A DNA stretch of 7,175 bases from Hydrogenophilales bacterium (lineage in GTDB: Bacteria; Pseudomonadota; Gammaproteobacteria; Burkholderiales; Thiobacillaceae), in assembly GCA_011391655.1 (NCBI GenBank), contig JAABQE010000264.1:1-7175 (forward strand). Reading direction: 5' to 3'. How positions within the stretch are numbered: the stretch's first letter is position 1; every line of letters begins with the position of its first letter. Both the position numbers and the translations under genes were made by a program. Under the pieces are notes generated by a model. It had not been told where the DNA came from and did not search any database. It worked only from the letters and a program-made list of their open reading frames with translations. This document shows positions 1 through 6,242 of the stretch, piece after piece.

Positions 1-975
1 AAGGGCGAGCTGGCCCAGCGCGGCCAGCGCAATGCGTTCACGCTGGCGCGGGCTGAGTTCGCCGTCACCATCATGGCCGGGGCTATAGCCGGGGTTCTGC
101 ATATAAAAGGCGACGCAGGCGCCGAACAGCAGGATGAGCCAGATGACGTAGATCCACACCATGAACACAATGACGATGGCGAAGCCGGAATACACCGCCA
201 CGTAATTGGTTGATTCCGCAACAAAGCGCGCGAACAGCACGCCGGAGGCCTCCCACAACAACGCAGCAACAATCGCCCCGGTGATGGCCGGCATGGTACG
301 CACGCGGGTGTTGGGCACCAGTGAATAGATAAAGGTGAACACGGCAACCAGAATCAGTAGTGGCAGCATGCCTTGCAGCACGCGCAGGCCATCGGCCAGG
401 GCACCACTCACGCCAATCCAGGCAAATATGGCGTCATTGAAGACCGATGCCCCGATGCTGACGATGGCAAACAGCAGCACCGGCGCAGTAAAAATGACCG
501 ACAGATAATTGCTGAAACGTTGCGCAAAAGTACGTTCACGACGCACGCGCCATACTTCGTTGAAGCCCTGCTCGACCTTTTGCACCAGCGATACTGCGGT
601 GTAAAGCAACAAGGCCACGCCCACTACGCCGAGCACGCCCACTTCGATGTTGTCCACAAAAGCGGTGATCTGATCCACCACCAGCACACTGTCCTTGCCC
701 AGCGGCGCAAGCAGATTGAGCAAAGTCGGGCGTGCGGCGTTATGCACGCCAAACGCCTTGAGTACAGAGAAACTCACTGCCAGTAGCGGCACCAGCGACA
801 ACAACGTGGTGTATACCAGGCTCATCGCTCGCAGATTCAGGCGCTCGCCCGTGATGTCGCGGATCGACAGCACCAGTGCACGCACCAATCGCAGCGGCAG
901 CGCATGCCCGGCTGGCAGGGTGTCGTGGCCATCGCGCCACAGACGGTAGTGCAAGCGCTTGAGCAGCGTTTTCAT
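1..975 (-). CDS. YihY/BrkB-family inner membrane protein (C-terminus cut by window edge)
   Basis: Partial gene: 325 codons are visible from the ATG at 975, and the frame is still open at base 1. It belongs to the YihY/BrkB (virulence factor BrkB, formerly 'ribonuclease BN') family of multi-pass inner membrane proteins, whose molecular role is unsettled; RNase BN activity is now assigned to another protein. The translation begins MKTLLKRLHYRLW, a basic cytoplasmic N-terminus. About six hydrophobic segments follow, near residues 50-72, 112-134, 157-180, 202-219, 229-250 and 262-290. Family-like signatures are the Leu-rich LLSLVPLLA (58-66), FNEVWRVRRER (138-148), the PN pair at 221-222, and Y-S-G-F followed by VWIYVIWLILLFGA (273-286). 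After the last helix a charged tail (from about 297, LSPRQRER) starts what may be the soluble C-terminal domain of longer family members. It begins 40 bases after the upstream gene, with no strong Shine-Dalgarno; a GTG four codons upstream is an alternative start. The family assignment is firm; the function is not known. Confidence 0.9.
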   Translation of the reverse strand, partial: MKTLLKRLHYRLWRDGHDTLPAGHALPLRLVRALVLSIRDITGERLNLRAMSLVYTTLLSLVPLLAVSFSVLKAFGVHNAARPTLLNLLAPLGKDSVLVVDQITAFVDNIEVGVLGVVGVALLLYTAVSLVQKVEQGFNEVWRVRRERTFAQRFSNYLSVIFTAPVLLFAIVSIGASVFNDAIFAWIGVSGALADGLRVLQGMLPLLILVAVFTFIYSLVPNTRVRTMPAITGAIVAALLWEASGVLFARFVAESTNYVAVYSGFAIVIVFMVWIYVIWLILLFGACVAFYMQNPGYSPGHDGDGELSPRQRERIALAALGQLAL

Positions 976-1015
976 GTGCGTGGACACACACCAAGCATCA
1001 CAATTGTCGCGCCGT

Positions 1016-1987
1016 TCACATCACTTCCTCATGCCAACCCAAAATTGATAAATGTCTGGCTAATGCGCCTGCGCGCAGATAGCCCAGAAACTCCGCCGGG
1101 CCCGCTGCATAAATGTCGCAACGGGTGAGATCCGGGTGGTCAGCGAGAACACGCTCGGCCAATTGGGCTGGATCGGCGTCCGCACGCATCATTTTGTAAT
1201 CAAAGACATCCAGCGCGTCGGCCAGCGAACGCACATAGTTTTCCTGATAATGTGCAAGCTCATCGGTCAGCCAGTAGAGATGCATGCTCTCCGCCACCTC
1301 CAGCGACATGGCATGCTGGATCAGGCTTTTAATCGGCGCAAAACCGTCATCCCATGCCACGAAGATAATGGGGCGGCGCGAATCCAGCTTGATCACAAAT
1401 CCGCCAGTCGGGCCGGTCAATGTGACGGCATCTTCCTTGCTCAAGCCTGTGAACGCTTGGCCGGAAAAGGCCTGCTGGTCACGGCGGATATGCAGCTCGA
1501 TATGGCGGTCTTCACAGGGACAGCTGGCAATGTAGTAATCACCAACCGCGTCGCCGACCGCCAGCCTGACCGACTGTCCGGCCAGAAAACGCAAACGCTG
1601 GCTGCGCGGCGTCATCAGATGCAGGACCAGAACATGCTCGTCGATGGGGTCGATGGCCATCACCCGGGTGGCAATGGTCTGCTGCGGAATATCATCGGCG
1701 CCCGCAACGTTGGCCTCAATCACAAGATCGCTGAGCACTGTGTACGCACACATCAACAGCGCGCCTTTGACCTTGTCCGCTTCCTTAATCAAAAAGTCAT
1801 GCGGATGAATCTTGCTGACCTGGCCTGACACCAGTCGCGCCAGACAGTCGCCGCAATTACCGCCATTACAGCCATAGTTGAGCGGGATGCCGGCGCGCAA
1901 CGCAGCCTGCAAAATCGTGTCATTGCCTTCGATTGTGAAGGTGTGCCCAGAAGGCATCACGGTTACCTGTGCTGACACCGCTTGCAT
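1016..1987 (-). CDS. [2Fe-2S] ferredoxin / ferredoxin-NAD(P) reductase-like fusion protein with degenerate flavin and NAD motifs
   Basis: A 323-residue protein resembling the CDP-6-deoxy-glucoseen reductase / NqrF-like group, in which an N-terminal plant-type ferredoxin is fused to an FAD- and NAD(P)-binding reductase. The ferredoxin domain (about 1-92) has all four cluster ligands, C40-x4-C45-x2-C48-x31-C80. The FAD domain (about 100-197) and nucleotide domain (about 205-318) align in order: FLAGQSVRL, then GDYYIAS (149-155), GPTGGF (192-197), FVAWDDGFAPIKSL (209-222) and YAAGPAEF (293-300). Several diagnostic residues differ from what is usual. The R-x-[YF]-S flavin motif reads G-D-Y-Y, the GGTGFAP dinucleotide loop reads WDDGFAP, and the C-G near the C-terminus reads A-G. 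It may therefore bind cofactors differently or act mainly as an electron carrier; that is inference. The start is set at the ATG at 1987 because a strong Shine-Dalgarno lies 5 bases before it; a GTG at 2002 would add five residues that contain this site. It follows parB by 30 bases and may share its transcript. Partner and pathway are unknown. Confidence 0.88.
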   Translation of the reverse strand: MQAVSAQVTVMPSGHTFTIEGNDTILQAALRAGIPLNYGCNGGNCGDCLARLVSGQVSKIHPHDFLIKEADKVKGALLMCAYTVLSDLVIEANVAGADDIPQQTIATRVMAIDPIDEHVLVLHLMTPRSQRLRFLAGQSVRLAVGDAVGDYYIASCPCEDRHIELHIRRDQQAFSGQAFTGLSKEDAVTLTGPTGGFVIKLDSRRPIIFVAWDDGFAPIKSLIQHAMSLEVAESMHLYWLTDELAHYQENYVRSLADALDVFDYKMMRADADPAQLAERVLADHPDLTRCDIYAAGPAEFLGYLRAGALARHLSILGWHEEVM

Positions 1988-1991
1988 GCAG

Positions 1992-1999
1992 CCCTCCTT
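1992..1999 (-). promoter_or_regulatory. Strong ribosome binding site for the [2Fe-2S] reductase-like gene
   Basis: The minus strand reads AAGGAGGG, a near-perfect anti-16S match, with 5 bases between AGGAGG and the ATG at 1987. It decides the start: the in-frame GTG at 2002 lies upstream of it and has no comparable site. The AAGG half can pair with a CCTT just upstream in a 4-bp stem with a GTG loop, probably too weak to matter. Confidence 0.75.
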
Positions 2000-2017
2000 C
2001 ACAAGGTTGAAACGCTC

Positions 2018-2869
2018 TTACAGCGCGATGCCCAGTTTCTCCAGCAAGCCCTGCAGTTCGGCGTGACTGGAAAAACTCAGGGTAAGGCGGCCTTTGCCCT
2101 GCTTGTTCGCCTGCACGCGGGCTGTCATTCCCAGCGCGTCGGACAGGCTTTCTTCCAGCCGCAACAGATCGCGCGAGACCGCCGATGGCGCGGGCGTGGC
2201 GGCAGGTTCTTTCAAACGGGCCACGCGGCGCTCGACCTCGCGCACCGACAAACCGCGGGTTTCGACTTCGTGCGCCAGTTCGCGCTGAACGCCCGCACTC
2301 AGTGGCAACAGTGCGCGGGCGTGGCCCATTTCAATCAAGCCGGCGGTCAGCATGTCCTGCACCGGGCGCGACAGGTTCAGCAGCCGAAGCAAATTAGACA
2401 CGGCCGCGCGCGATTTGCCCACCGCTTGCGCCACCGAATCGTGGGTCATGCCAAATTCGTGGATCAGACGCTGCAAGCCATGCGCTTCATCGATGGCATT
2501 GAGGTCTTCGCGCTGGATGTTTTCGATCAGACCCATCGCAGCCACCGCGTCGTCGGCCACTTCACGCAGCAACACCGGCACTTCGTTCAGCCCCGCCAAG
2601 CGCGCAGCGCGCCAGCGCCGCTCACCGGCGATGATCTCGAACCCATCCGCTATTTCGCGCGCCAGGATCGGCTGCATCAAGCCCTGCGCGCGGATCGAAT
2701 CGGCCAGTTCCTGCAGCGATTCGCTGTCCATCTGCGTGCGCGGCTGATACTTGCCGGGCGCGAGTTGCGACACATTCATCATGCGCAACTCGCCCTGTGG
2801 CGGCGCAGTGTTGTTCTCGCCGCCGAGCAGCGCGTCGAGCCCGCGTCCCAATCCCTTGAGTCTAGCCAT
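2018..2869 (-). CDS. parB: Chromosome-partitioning protein ParB (parS-binding CTP clamp)
   Basis: A full-length chromosomal ParB/Spo0J protein of 283 residues, typical for the family. ParB binds parS, loads as a CTP-dependent sliding clamp, spreads over neighbouring DNA and stimulates ParA to segregate the replicated origin region. Visible in order: the N-terminal motif [13 protein letters not shown] (3-15), which in the family activates the ParA ATPase; PxxxQPR-type segment APGKYQPR (37-44); the CTP-binding box GERRWRAA (82-89); the second nucleotide-binding box GLIENIQREDLNAIDEA (113-129); a helix-turn-helix at about 144-165 with SRAAVSNLLRLL as recognition helix; MGHARALLPL (181-190); a Pro/Ala-rich linker (222-230); and a C-terminal dimerisation domain ending in LLEKLGIAL. 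The ATG overlaps the parA stop by 8 bases and has a good AAGGGAG site (2877-2883) 7 bases upstream, inside the parA end. Its target sites are present in the same window at 6214-6229 and 4756-4771. No catalytic or binding motif appears damaged. Confidence 0.97.
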   Translation of the reverse strand: MARLKGLGRGLDALLGGENNTAPPQGELRMMNVSQLAPGKYQPRTQMDSESLQELADSIRAQGLMQPILAREIADGFEIIAGERRWRAARLAGLNEVPVLLREVADDAVAAMGLIENIQREDLNAIDEAHGLQRLIHEFGMTHDSVAQAVGKSRAAVSNLLRLLNLSRPVQDMLTAGLIEMGHARALLPLSAGVQRELAHEVETRGLSVREVERRVARLKEPAATPAPSAVSRDLLRLEESLSDALGMTARVQANKQGKGRLTLSFSSHAELQGLLEKLGIAL

Positions 2870-3653
2870 GTATTTTCTCCCTTGCTGTCAGACCGGCACG
2901 CTTGAGCGTTTCTTCGGCCAATTCCATATAGGCTTTCGCGCCCTTGCACTGGCGGTCGTAGGCCAGCACCGGCAAGCCGTGGCTGGGCGCCTCGGCCAGC
3001 CGCACGTTGCGCGGGATCACGGTGTCGTAGACCTTGTCGCCGAAATGCTGCTTGATCTGATCGGACACCTGCTGCGCCAGCGTGCTGCGCGGATCAAACA
3101 TCACGCGCAGCAAGCCTTCGATCTGGATGGCCGGATTCAGCCGCTGCTTGACCTTCTTGATGGTGGCAACCAAATCGGTCAGCCCTTCCAGCGCGTAATA
3201 CTCGCACTGCATCGGAATCAGCACCGATTCGGCCGCAGCAAACGCATTGACGGTCAGCAGATTCAGCGTCGGCGGGCAATCCATCAGAATGAAATCGTAT
3301 TCATCCGCTACCAATTCCAGTGCGGCCTTCAGGCGCATGTCGCGCTGATCCAGATTCACCAGATCGATTTCCGCTCCCGCCAGTTCGCGGTTGGCCGGAA
3401 TCACGTCGAAATGCCCGGGTTTGGAACGCACCCGCGCGTCACTGACAGTCACCTGGTTGAGCAGAATCTGGTACACCGTCGGCAGCGCGGTGCGCTTTTC
3501 GATGCCCGCGCCCATGGTCGCGTTGCCCTGCGGATCAAGGTCGGCCAGCAGCACGCGCTGTCCGAGTTCGGCCAGGCTTGCGGCCAGATTCACCGCTGTC
3601 GTCGTCTTGCCGACGCCGCCTTTTTGGTTGGCAATCGCCAGGATTCGACTCAT
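2862..3653 (-). CDS. parA: Chromosome-partitioning ATPase ParA (Soj type)
   Basis: A 263-residue ParA/Soj/MinD-superfamily ATPase. In the ATP-bound dimer form it coats the nucleoid non-specifically; ParB-parS complexes stimulate hydrolysis and follow the receding ParA gradient, moving sister origins apart. The deviant Walker A is KGGVGKTT (11-18), with both signature lysine K11 and catalytic K16. The Walker A' is DLDPQGNAT (38-46) and the Walker B is FILMDCPP (121-128). The conserved late segment [15 protein letters not shown] (212-226) carries the basic residues used in DNA binding. There is no N-terminal DNA-binding extension of the kind seen in plasmid P1/F ParA proteins, so this is a short chromosomal type that should not itself act as a DNA-specific repressor. 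The ATG overlaps the rsmG stop as ATGA, with GGAG 8 bases upstream (3662-3665), indicating coupled translation. The stop overlaps the parB start by 8 bases. Confidence 0.97.
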   Translation of the reverse strand: MSRILAIANQKGGVGKTTTAVNLAASLAELGQRVLLADLDPQGNATMGAGIEKRTALPTVYQILLNQVTVSDARVRSKPGHFDVIPANRELAGAEIDLVNLDQRDMRLKAALELVADEYDFILMDCPPTLNLLTVNAFAAAESVLIPMQCEYYALEGLTDLVATIKKVKQRLNPAIQIEGLLRVMFDPRSTLAQQVSDQIKQHFGDKVYDTVIPRNVRLAEAPSHGLPVLAYDRQCKGAKAYMELAEETLKRAGLTAREKIHG

Positions 3654-4291
3654 ACGACAGGCTCCAGAACAATCAAATGACGGCTTGCTTCCAGCCCCGG
3701 GACAGCAAGCGCATGGTTAGCGCTCACTTTCACCCAGTCTGGCAAGGATGCGATCTCTTCGTGCGGCATCAGCCCCTTCATCGCCAGCCAGTGGCCGCTG
3801 GGTTTGAGCAGATGACGCGTCAGCGTGACGAACTCCTTGAGGTCGGAAAACGCACGTGACGTAATGAGGTCGAATTCGGTCGGCGGGCGAAAATCCTCCA
3901 CCCGGCTGGTGACCACGTTCAGATTGGCCAAGCCCAGTTCGGCCTTGGCCTGCAGCAGAAATGCCGTCTTCTTGGCGATGCTGTCGATCAGGGTCACATG
4001 CAATTCCGGCCGCGCAATCGCAAGCGGGATGCCGGGCAAGCCGCCGCCGCTGCCGACGTCGAGTACACGAATCAAATCAGGACAGCCGCCCTGAAAAAAC
4101 GGCACCGCCGCCAGAGAATCCAGCACATGATGGCTCACCATGCGCTCGGCATCACGCACCGCCGTCAGGTTGTACACCCGGTTCCATTTATCCAGCAGCG
4201 CCAGATAAGCCAGCAGTTTCGCCTCGGCGCCTTCAGGCAGGGCCAGACCGATGGCGGCAATTCCGGCTGCGAGCTGGGTTTGCAAGGTCAT
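3650..4291 (-). CDS. rsmG: 16S rRNA (guanine527-N7)-methyltransferase RsmG (GidB)
   Basis: A 213-residue class I SAM-dependent methyltransferase, close to the usual length of about 207 residues. RsmG makes m7G527 in the 530 loop of 16S rRNA, using the small subunit rRNA as substrate; loss of the family's activity is known to give low-level streptomycin resistance. Seen in the sequence: [28 protein letters not shown] (33-60, quoted in part: [12 protein letters not shown]) and the SAM-binding loop [17 protein letters not shown] (76-92). The acidic end of strand two is [12 protein letters not shown] (101-112, D103), followed by ITSRAFSDL (143-151) and MKG (171-173), all family hallmarks. The start ATG overlaps the mnmG stop as ATGA, and there is no clear Shine-Dalgarno, so translation probably depends on ribosomes finishing mnmG. 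The stop likewise overlaps the parA start. Nothing unusual in the protein. Confidence 0.97.
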   Translation of the reverse strand: MTLQTQLAAGIAAIGLALPEGAEAKLLAYLALLDKWNRVYNLTAVRDAERMVSHHVLDSLAAVPFFQGGCPDLIRVLDVGSGGGLPGIPLAIARPELHVTLIDSIAKKTAFLLQAKAELGLANLNVVTSRVEDFRPPTEFDLITSRAFSDLKEFVTLTRHLLKPSGHWLAMKGLMPHEEIASLPDWVKVSANHALAVPGLEASRHLIVLEPVV

Positions 4292-6186
4292 GCGCTTTGC
4301 TTTTGTTCGTCAGGCTTGAAGCCACGCTTGGCATACACCAGCAGCACCGAGATCGCGGCCGGAGTAATGCCTTGCAGTCGTGCCGCCTGCCCCAGCGTTT
4401 CGGGGCGGGCTTTTTGCAGGCGCTGGCGGACTTCCATCGACAGGCCGGTGAACAGGCTGTAATCAATTTCTGGCGGCAGACGCAGGGTTTCCTGATCGCG
4501 ATGGCGGTCGACCTCGTTGTTCTGGCGATCGATGTATCCCTGATATTTGGCTGCGATCTCGACCTGTTCGCGCACGCGAATGTCGGCCTCCCCTGCCCCG
4601 CCGCCAGGCAGGGCCAACACCTGCGCATAACTCAAGGTGGGGCGGCGCAACAACTCGAACAAGCTGTACTCATGCTCGATTGGCTGACCGATCAGGCGGG
4701 TAGCGGCGTCGGCGGGCAACATCGCCGGATTGACCCAGGTGGCCTTGAGCCGCTCGGTTTCACGTGAAACCGCGTCGCGCTTGCGGCTGAAGGCATCCCA
4801 GCGTGCGTCGTCAACCACGCCCAACCCGCGCCCGATTTCAGTCAGGCGCATGTCGGCATTGTCCTCACGCAGCTGCAAACGGTATTCGGCACGGCTGGTG
4901 AACATGCGATACGGCTCAGAGACGCCGCGCGTAATGAGATCATCGACCAGCACGCCGAGGTAGGCCTCGTGCCGGCCCGGACTCCAGGCATCCTTGTCCT
5001 GGATTTGCAGCGCCGCGTTGATGCCTGCCAGCAAGCCCTGCGCCGCCGCTTCTTCGTAGCCAGTAGTGCCGTTGATCTGCCCGGCGAAAAACAGTCCGCC
5101 TATGGATTTGGTTTCGAGCGAAGCCATCAAATTGCGCGGGTCGTAATAATCGTATTCGATGGCGTAGCCGGGGCGCAGGATATGCGCGTTTTCCAGCCCA
5201 GGGATCGAGCGCACAACCGCCAGCTGCACATCGAACGGCAGCGAGGTCGATATACCGTTGGGGTAAATTTCGTGGGTAGTCAGGCCTTCCGGCTCCAGAA
5301 AAATCTGGTGGCTCGCCTTGTCGGCGAAGCGGGTGATCTTGTCCTCGATCGACGGACAGTAACGCGGCCCCACCCCTTCGATCACCCCGGTAAACATCGG
5401 CGAGCGGTCGAGGCCGCCGCGAATGATTGCGTGGGTCTGTTCGGTCGTATGCGTAATCCAGCACGGGCGCTGCGCGGGGTGCATCGCTGCATCGCCCATG
5501 AACGAGAATACCGGCACCGGATCATCGCCCGGCTGGGTTTGCGTCCGGCTGTAGTCGATGCTGCGGCCATCGATGCGCGGCGGGGTGCCGGTTTTCAAGC
5601 GTCCCACGGGCAGGCTCAGTTCGCGCAAGCGTGCGGCGAGCGATACCGCAGGTGGGTCGCCCATGCGCCCGGCCTCAAAATTCTCCAGCCCCACATGCAC
5701 CAACCCGGCGAGAAAAGTACCGGTGGTGAGCACCACTGTACGCGCGCTGAACACGATGCCGAGCTGGGTTTTCACGCCGATAACGCGGTCGCCGTCGAGC
5801 ACCAGGTCATCGACCGCCTGCTGGAACAGCGTAAGGTTGGGCTGGTTTTCCAGCCGCTGGCGGATCGCCGCCTTGTACAGCAGCCTGTCAGCTTGCGCGC
5901 GGGTCGCACGCACCGCCGGGCCTTTGGAGGAGTTCAGGGTGCGGAACTGAATACCCGCCTCGTCGGTGGCAATCGCCATCGCCCCGCCCAGCGCATCGAC
6001 CTCCTTGACCAGATGTCCCTTGCCGATGCCGCCGATCGACGGGTTGCACGACATCGCACCCAGAGTTTCGATGTTGTGCGAAAGCAGCAGCGTCTTCGCG
6101 CCTATGCGAGCAGACGCCAGCGCGGCCTCGGTGCCAGCATGGCCGCCGCCGACAACGATCACATCAAATGAATCAGGGAATTTCAT
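4288..6186 (-). CDS. mnmG: tRNA uridine-34 5-carboxymethylaminomethyl modification enzyme MnmG (GidA)
   Basis: A full-length FAD-dependent tRNA-modifying subunit of 632 residues (E. coli about 629). With the GTPase MnmE it installs the (carboxymethyl)aminomethyl group at C5 of wobble uridine 34 in tRNAs reading NNA/NNG codons, in the cytoplasm. Seen: the dinucleotide-binding [15 protein letters not shown] (8-22); [18 protein letters not shown] (45-62) with the conserved C47; [17 protein letters not shown] (195-211); YCPSIEDKI (276-284) with the conserved C277; the family signature [20 protein letters not shown] (369-388); and a helical C-terminal MnmE-binding region ([19 protein letters not shown]). 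The ATG at 6186 is fixed by an in-frame TAA 12 bases upstream; the Shine-Dalgarno is weak. V473-S-R-E-T477 is encoded by a perfect parS core, using codons GTT, TCA and CGT that look less GC-rich than the surroundings. The stop overlaps the rsmG start. Confidence 0.98.
   Translation of the reverse strand: MKFPDSFDVIVVGGGHAGTEAALASARIGAKTLLLSHNIETLGAMSCNPSIGGIGKGHLVKEVDALGGAMAIATDEAGIQFRTLNSSKGPAVRATRAQADRLLYKAAIRQRLENQPNLTLFQQAVDDLVLDGDRVIGVKTQLGIVFSARTVVLTTGTFLAGLVHVGLENFEAGRMGDPPAVSLAARLRELSLPVGRLKTGTPPRIDGRSIDYSRTQTQPGDDPVPVFSFMGDAAMHPAQRPCWITHTTEQTHAIIRGGLDRSPMFTGVIEGVGPRYCPSIEDKITRFADKASHQIFLEPEGLTTHEIYPNGISTSLPFDVQLAVVRSIPGLENAHILRPGYAIEYDYYDPRNLMASLETKSIGGLFFAGQINGTTGYEEAAAQGLLAGINAALQIQDKDAWSPGRHEAYLGVLVDDLITRGVSEPYRMFTSRAEYRLQLREDNADMRLTEIGRGLGVVDDARWDAFSRKRDAVSRETERLKATWVNPAMLPADAATRLIGQPIEHEYSLFELLRRPTLSYAQVLALPGGGAGEADIRVREQVEIAAKYQGYIDRQNNEVDRHRDQETLRLPPEIDYSLFTGLSMEVRQRLQKARPETLGQAARLQGITPAAISVLLVYAKRGFKPDEQKQSA
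4756..4771. promoter_or_regulatory. parS: parS centromere site inside mnmG
   Basis: GGTTTCACGTGAAACC contains the full 14-base core GTTTCACGTGAAAC (4757-4770) of the parS consensus TGTTTCACGTGAAACA. Only the outer base pair differs. The palindrome extends to 18 bases (4755-4772) with C/G outermost. It sits in the mnmG reading frame as V-S-R-E-T, about 1.1 kb upstream of the parA start. ParB encoded in this window is the expected ligand. Confidence 0.93.
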
Positions 6187-6192
6187 CGGCGC

Positions 6193-6221
6193 ATTTTACC
6201 CGCTGACCGGTTCAGTTTCAC
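6193..6221 (-). promoter_or_regulatory. Possible sigma70-type promoter for the mnmG-rsmG-parA-parB operon
   Basis: On the minus strand a TAAAAT (6193-6198) matches the -10 consensus at five of six bases. It is preceded, with a 17-base spacer, by GTGAAA (6216-6221), four of six for the -35. The -35 would lie within parS. Transcription would start almost at the mnmG ATG, giving a leaderless or near-leaderless message, which fits the lack of a clear Shine-Dalgarno. The match is weak and could be chance; the operon could instead be read from upstream. Confidence 0.22.
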
Positions 6222-6229
6222 GTGAAACA
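6214..6229. promoter_or_regulatory. parS: parS centromere site between uup and mnmG
   Basis: AGTTTCACGTGAAACA carries the perfect 14-base palindromic core (6215-6228) and matches the 16-base parS consensus at 15 positions; only the first flanking base differs. It lies in the 56-base gap between the Uup-type gene stop and the mnmG start, 28 bases before the mnmG ATG, and 1458 bases from the intragenic copy. ParB bound here could also influence the adjacent mnmG promoter region. Confidence 0.95.
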
Positions 6230-6242
6230 TTCACGCGACCTG

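Noticed and set aside
652..660. TTGTCCACA, one base away from a DnaA box
   Set aside because: A single near-match inside the BrkB-family coding sequence (codons for V-D-N), with no cluster of boxes and no AT-rich unwinding region, is not evidence of an origin.
1982..3680. Two plus-strand open frames of about 300 codons opposite parB and parA
   Set aside because: They mirror the codon bias of parA and parB, have His/Arg/Gln-rich translations without motifs, and overlap each other in different frames.
4969..6171. A 400-codon open frame on the plus strand opposite mnmG
   Set aside because: It is fully antisense to a strongly conserved gene, its translation is rich in Arg, His and Gln with no recognisable domain, and such frames are expected opposite GC-rich genes.
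6187..6242. The uup-mnmG gap palindrome as a rho-independent terminator
   Set aside because: The palindrome is the parS site; it has no loop and no following U-run on the minus strand, so it does not look like an intrinsic terminator.
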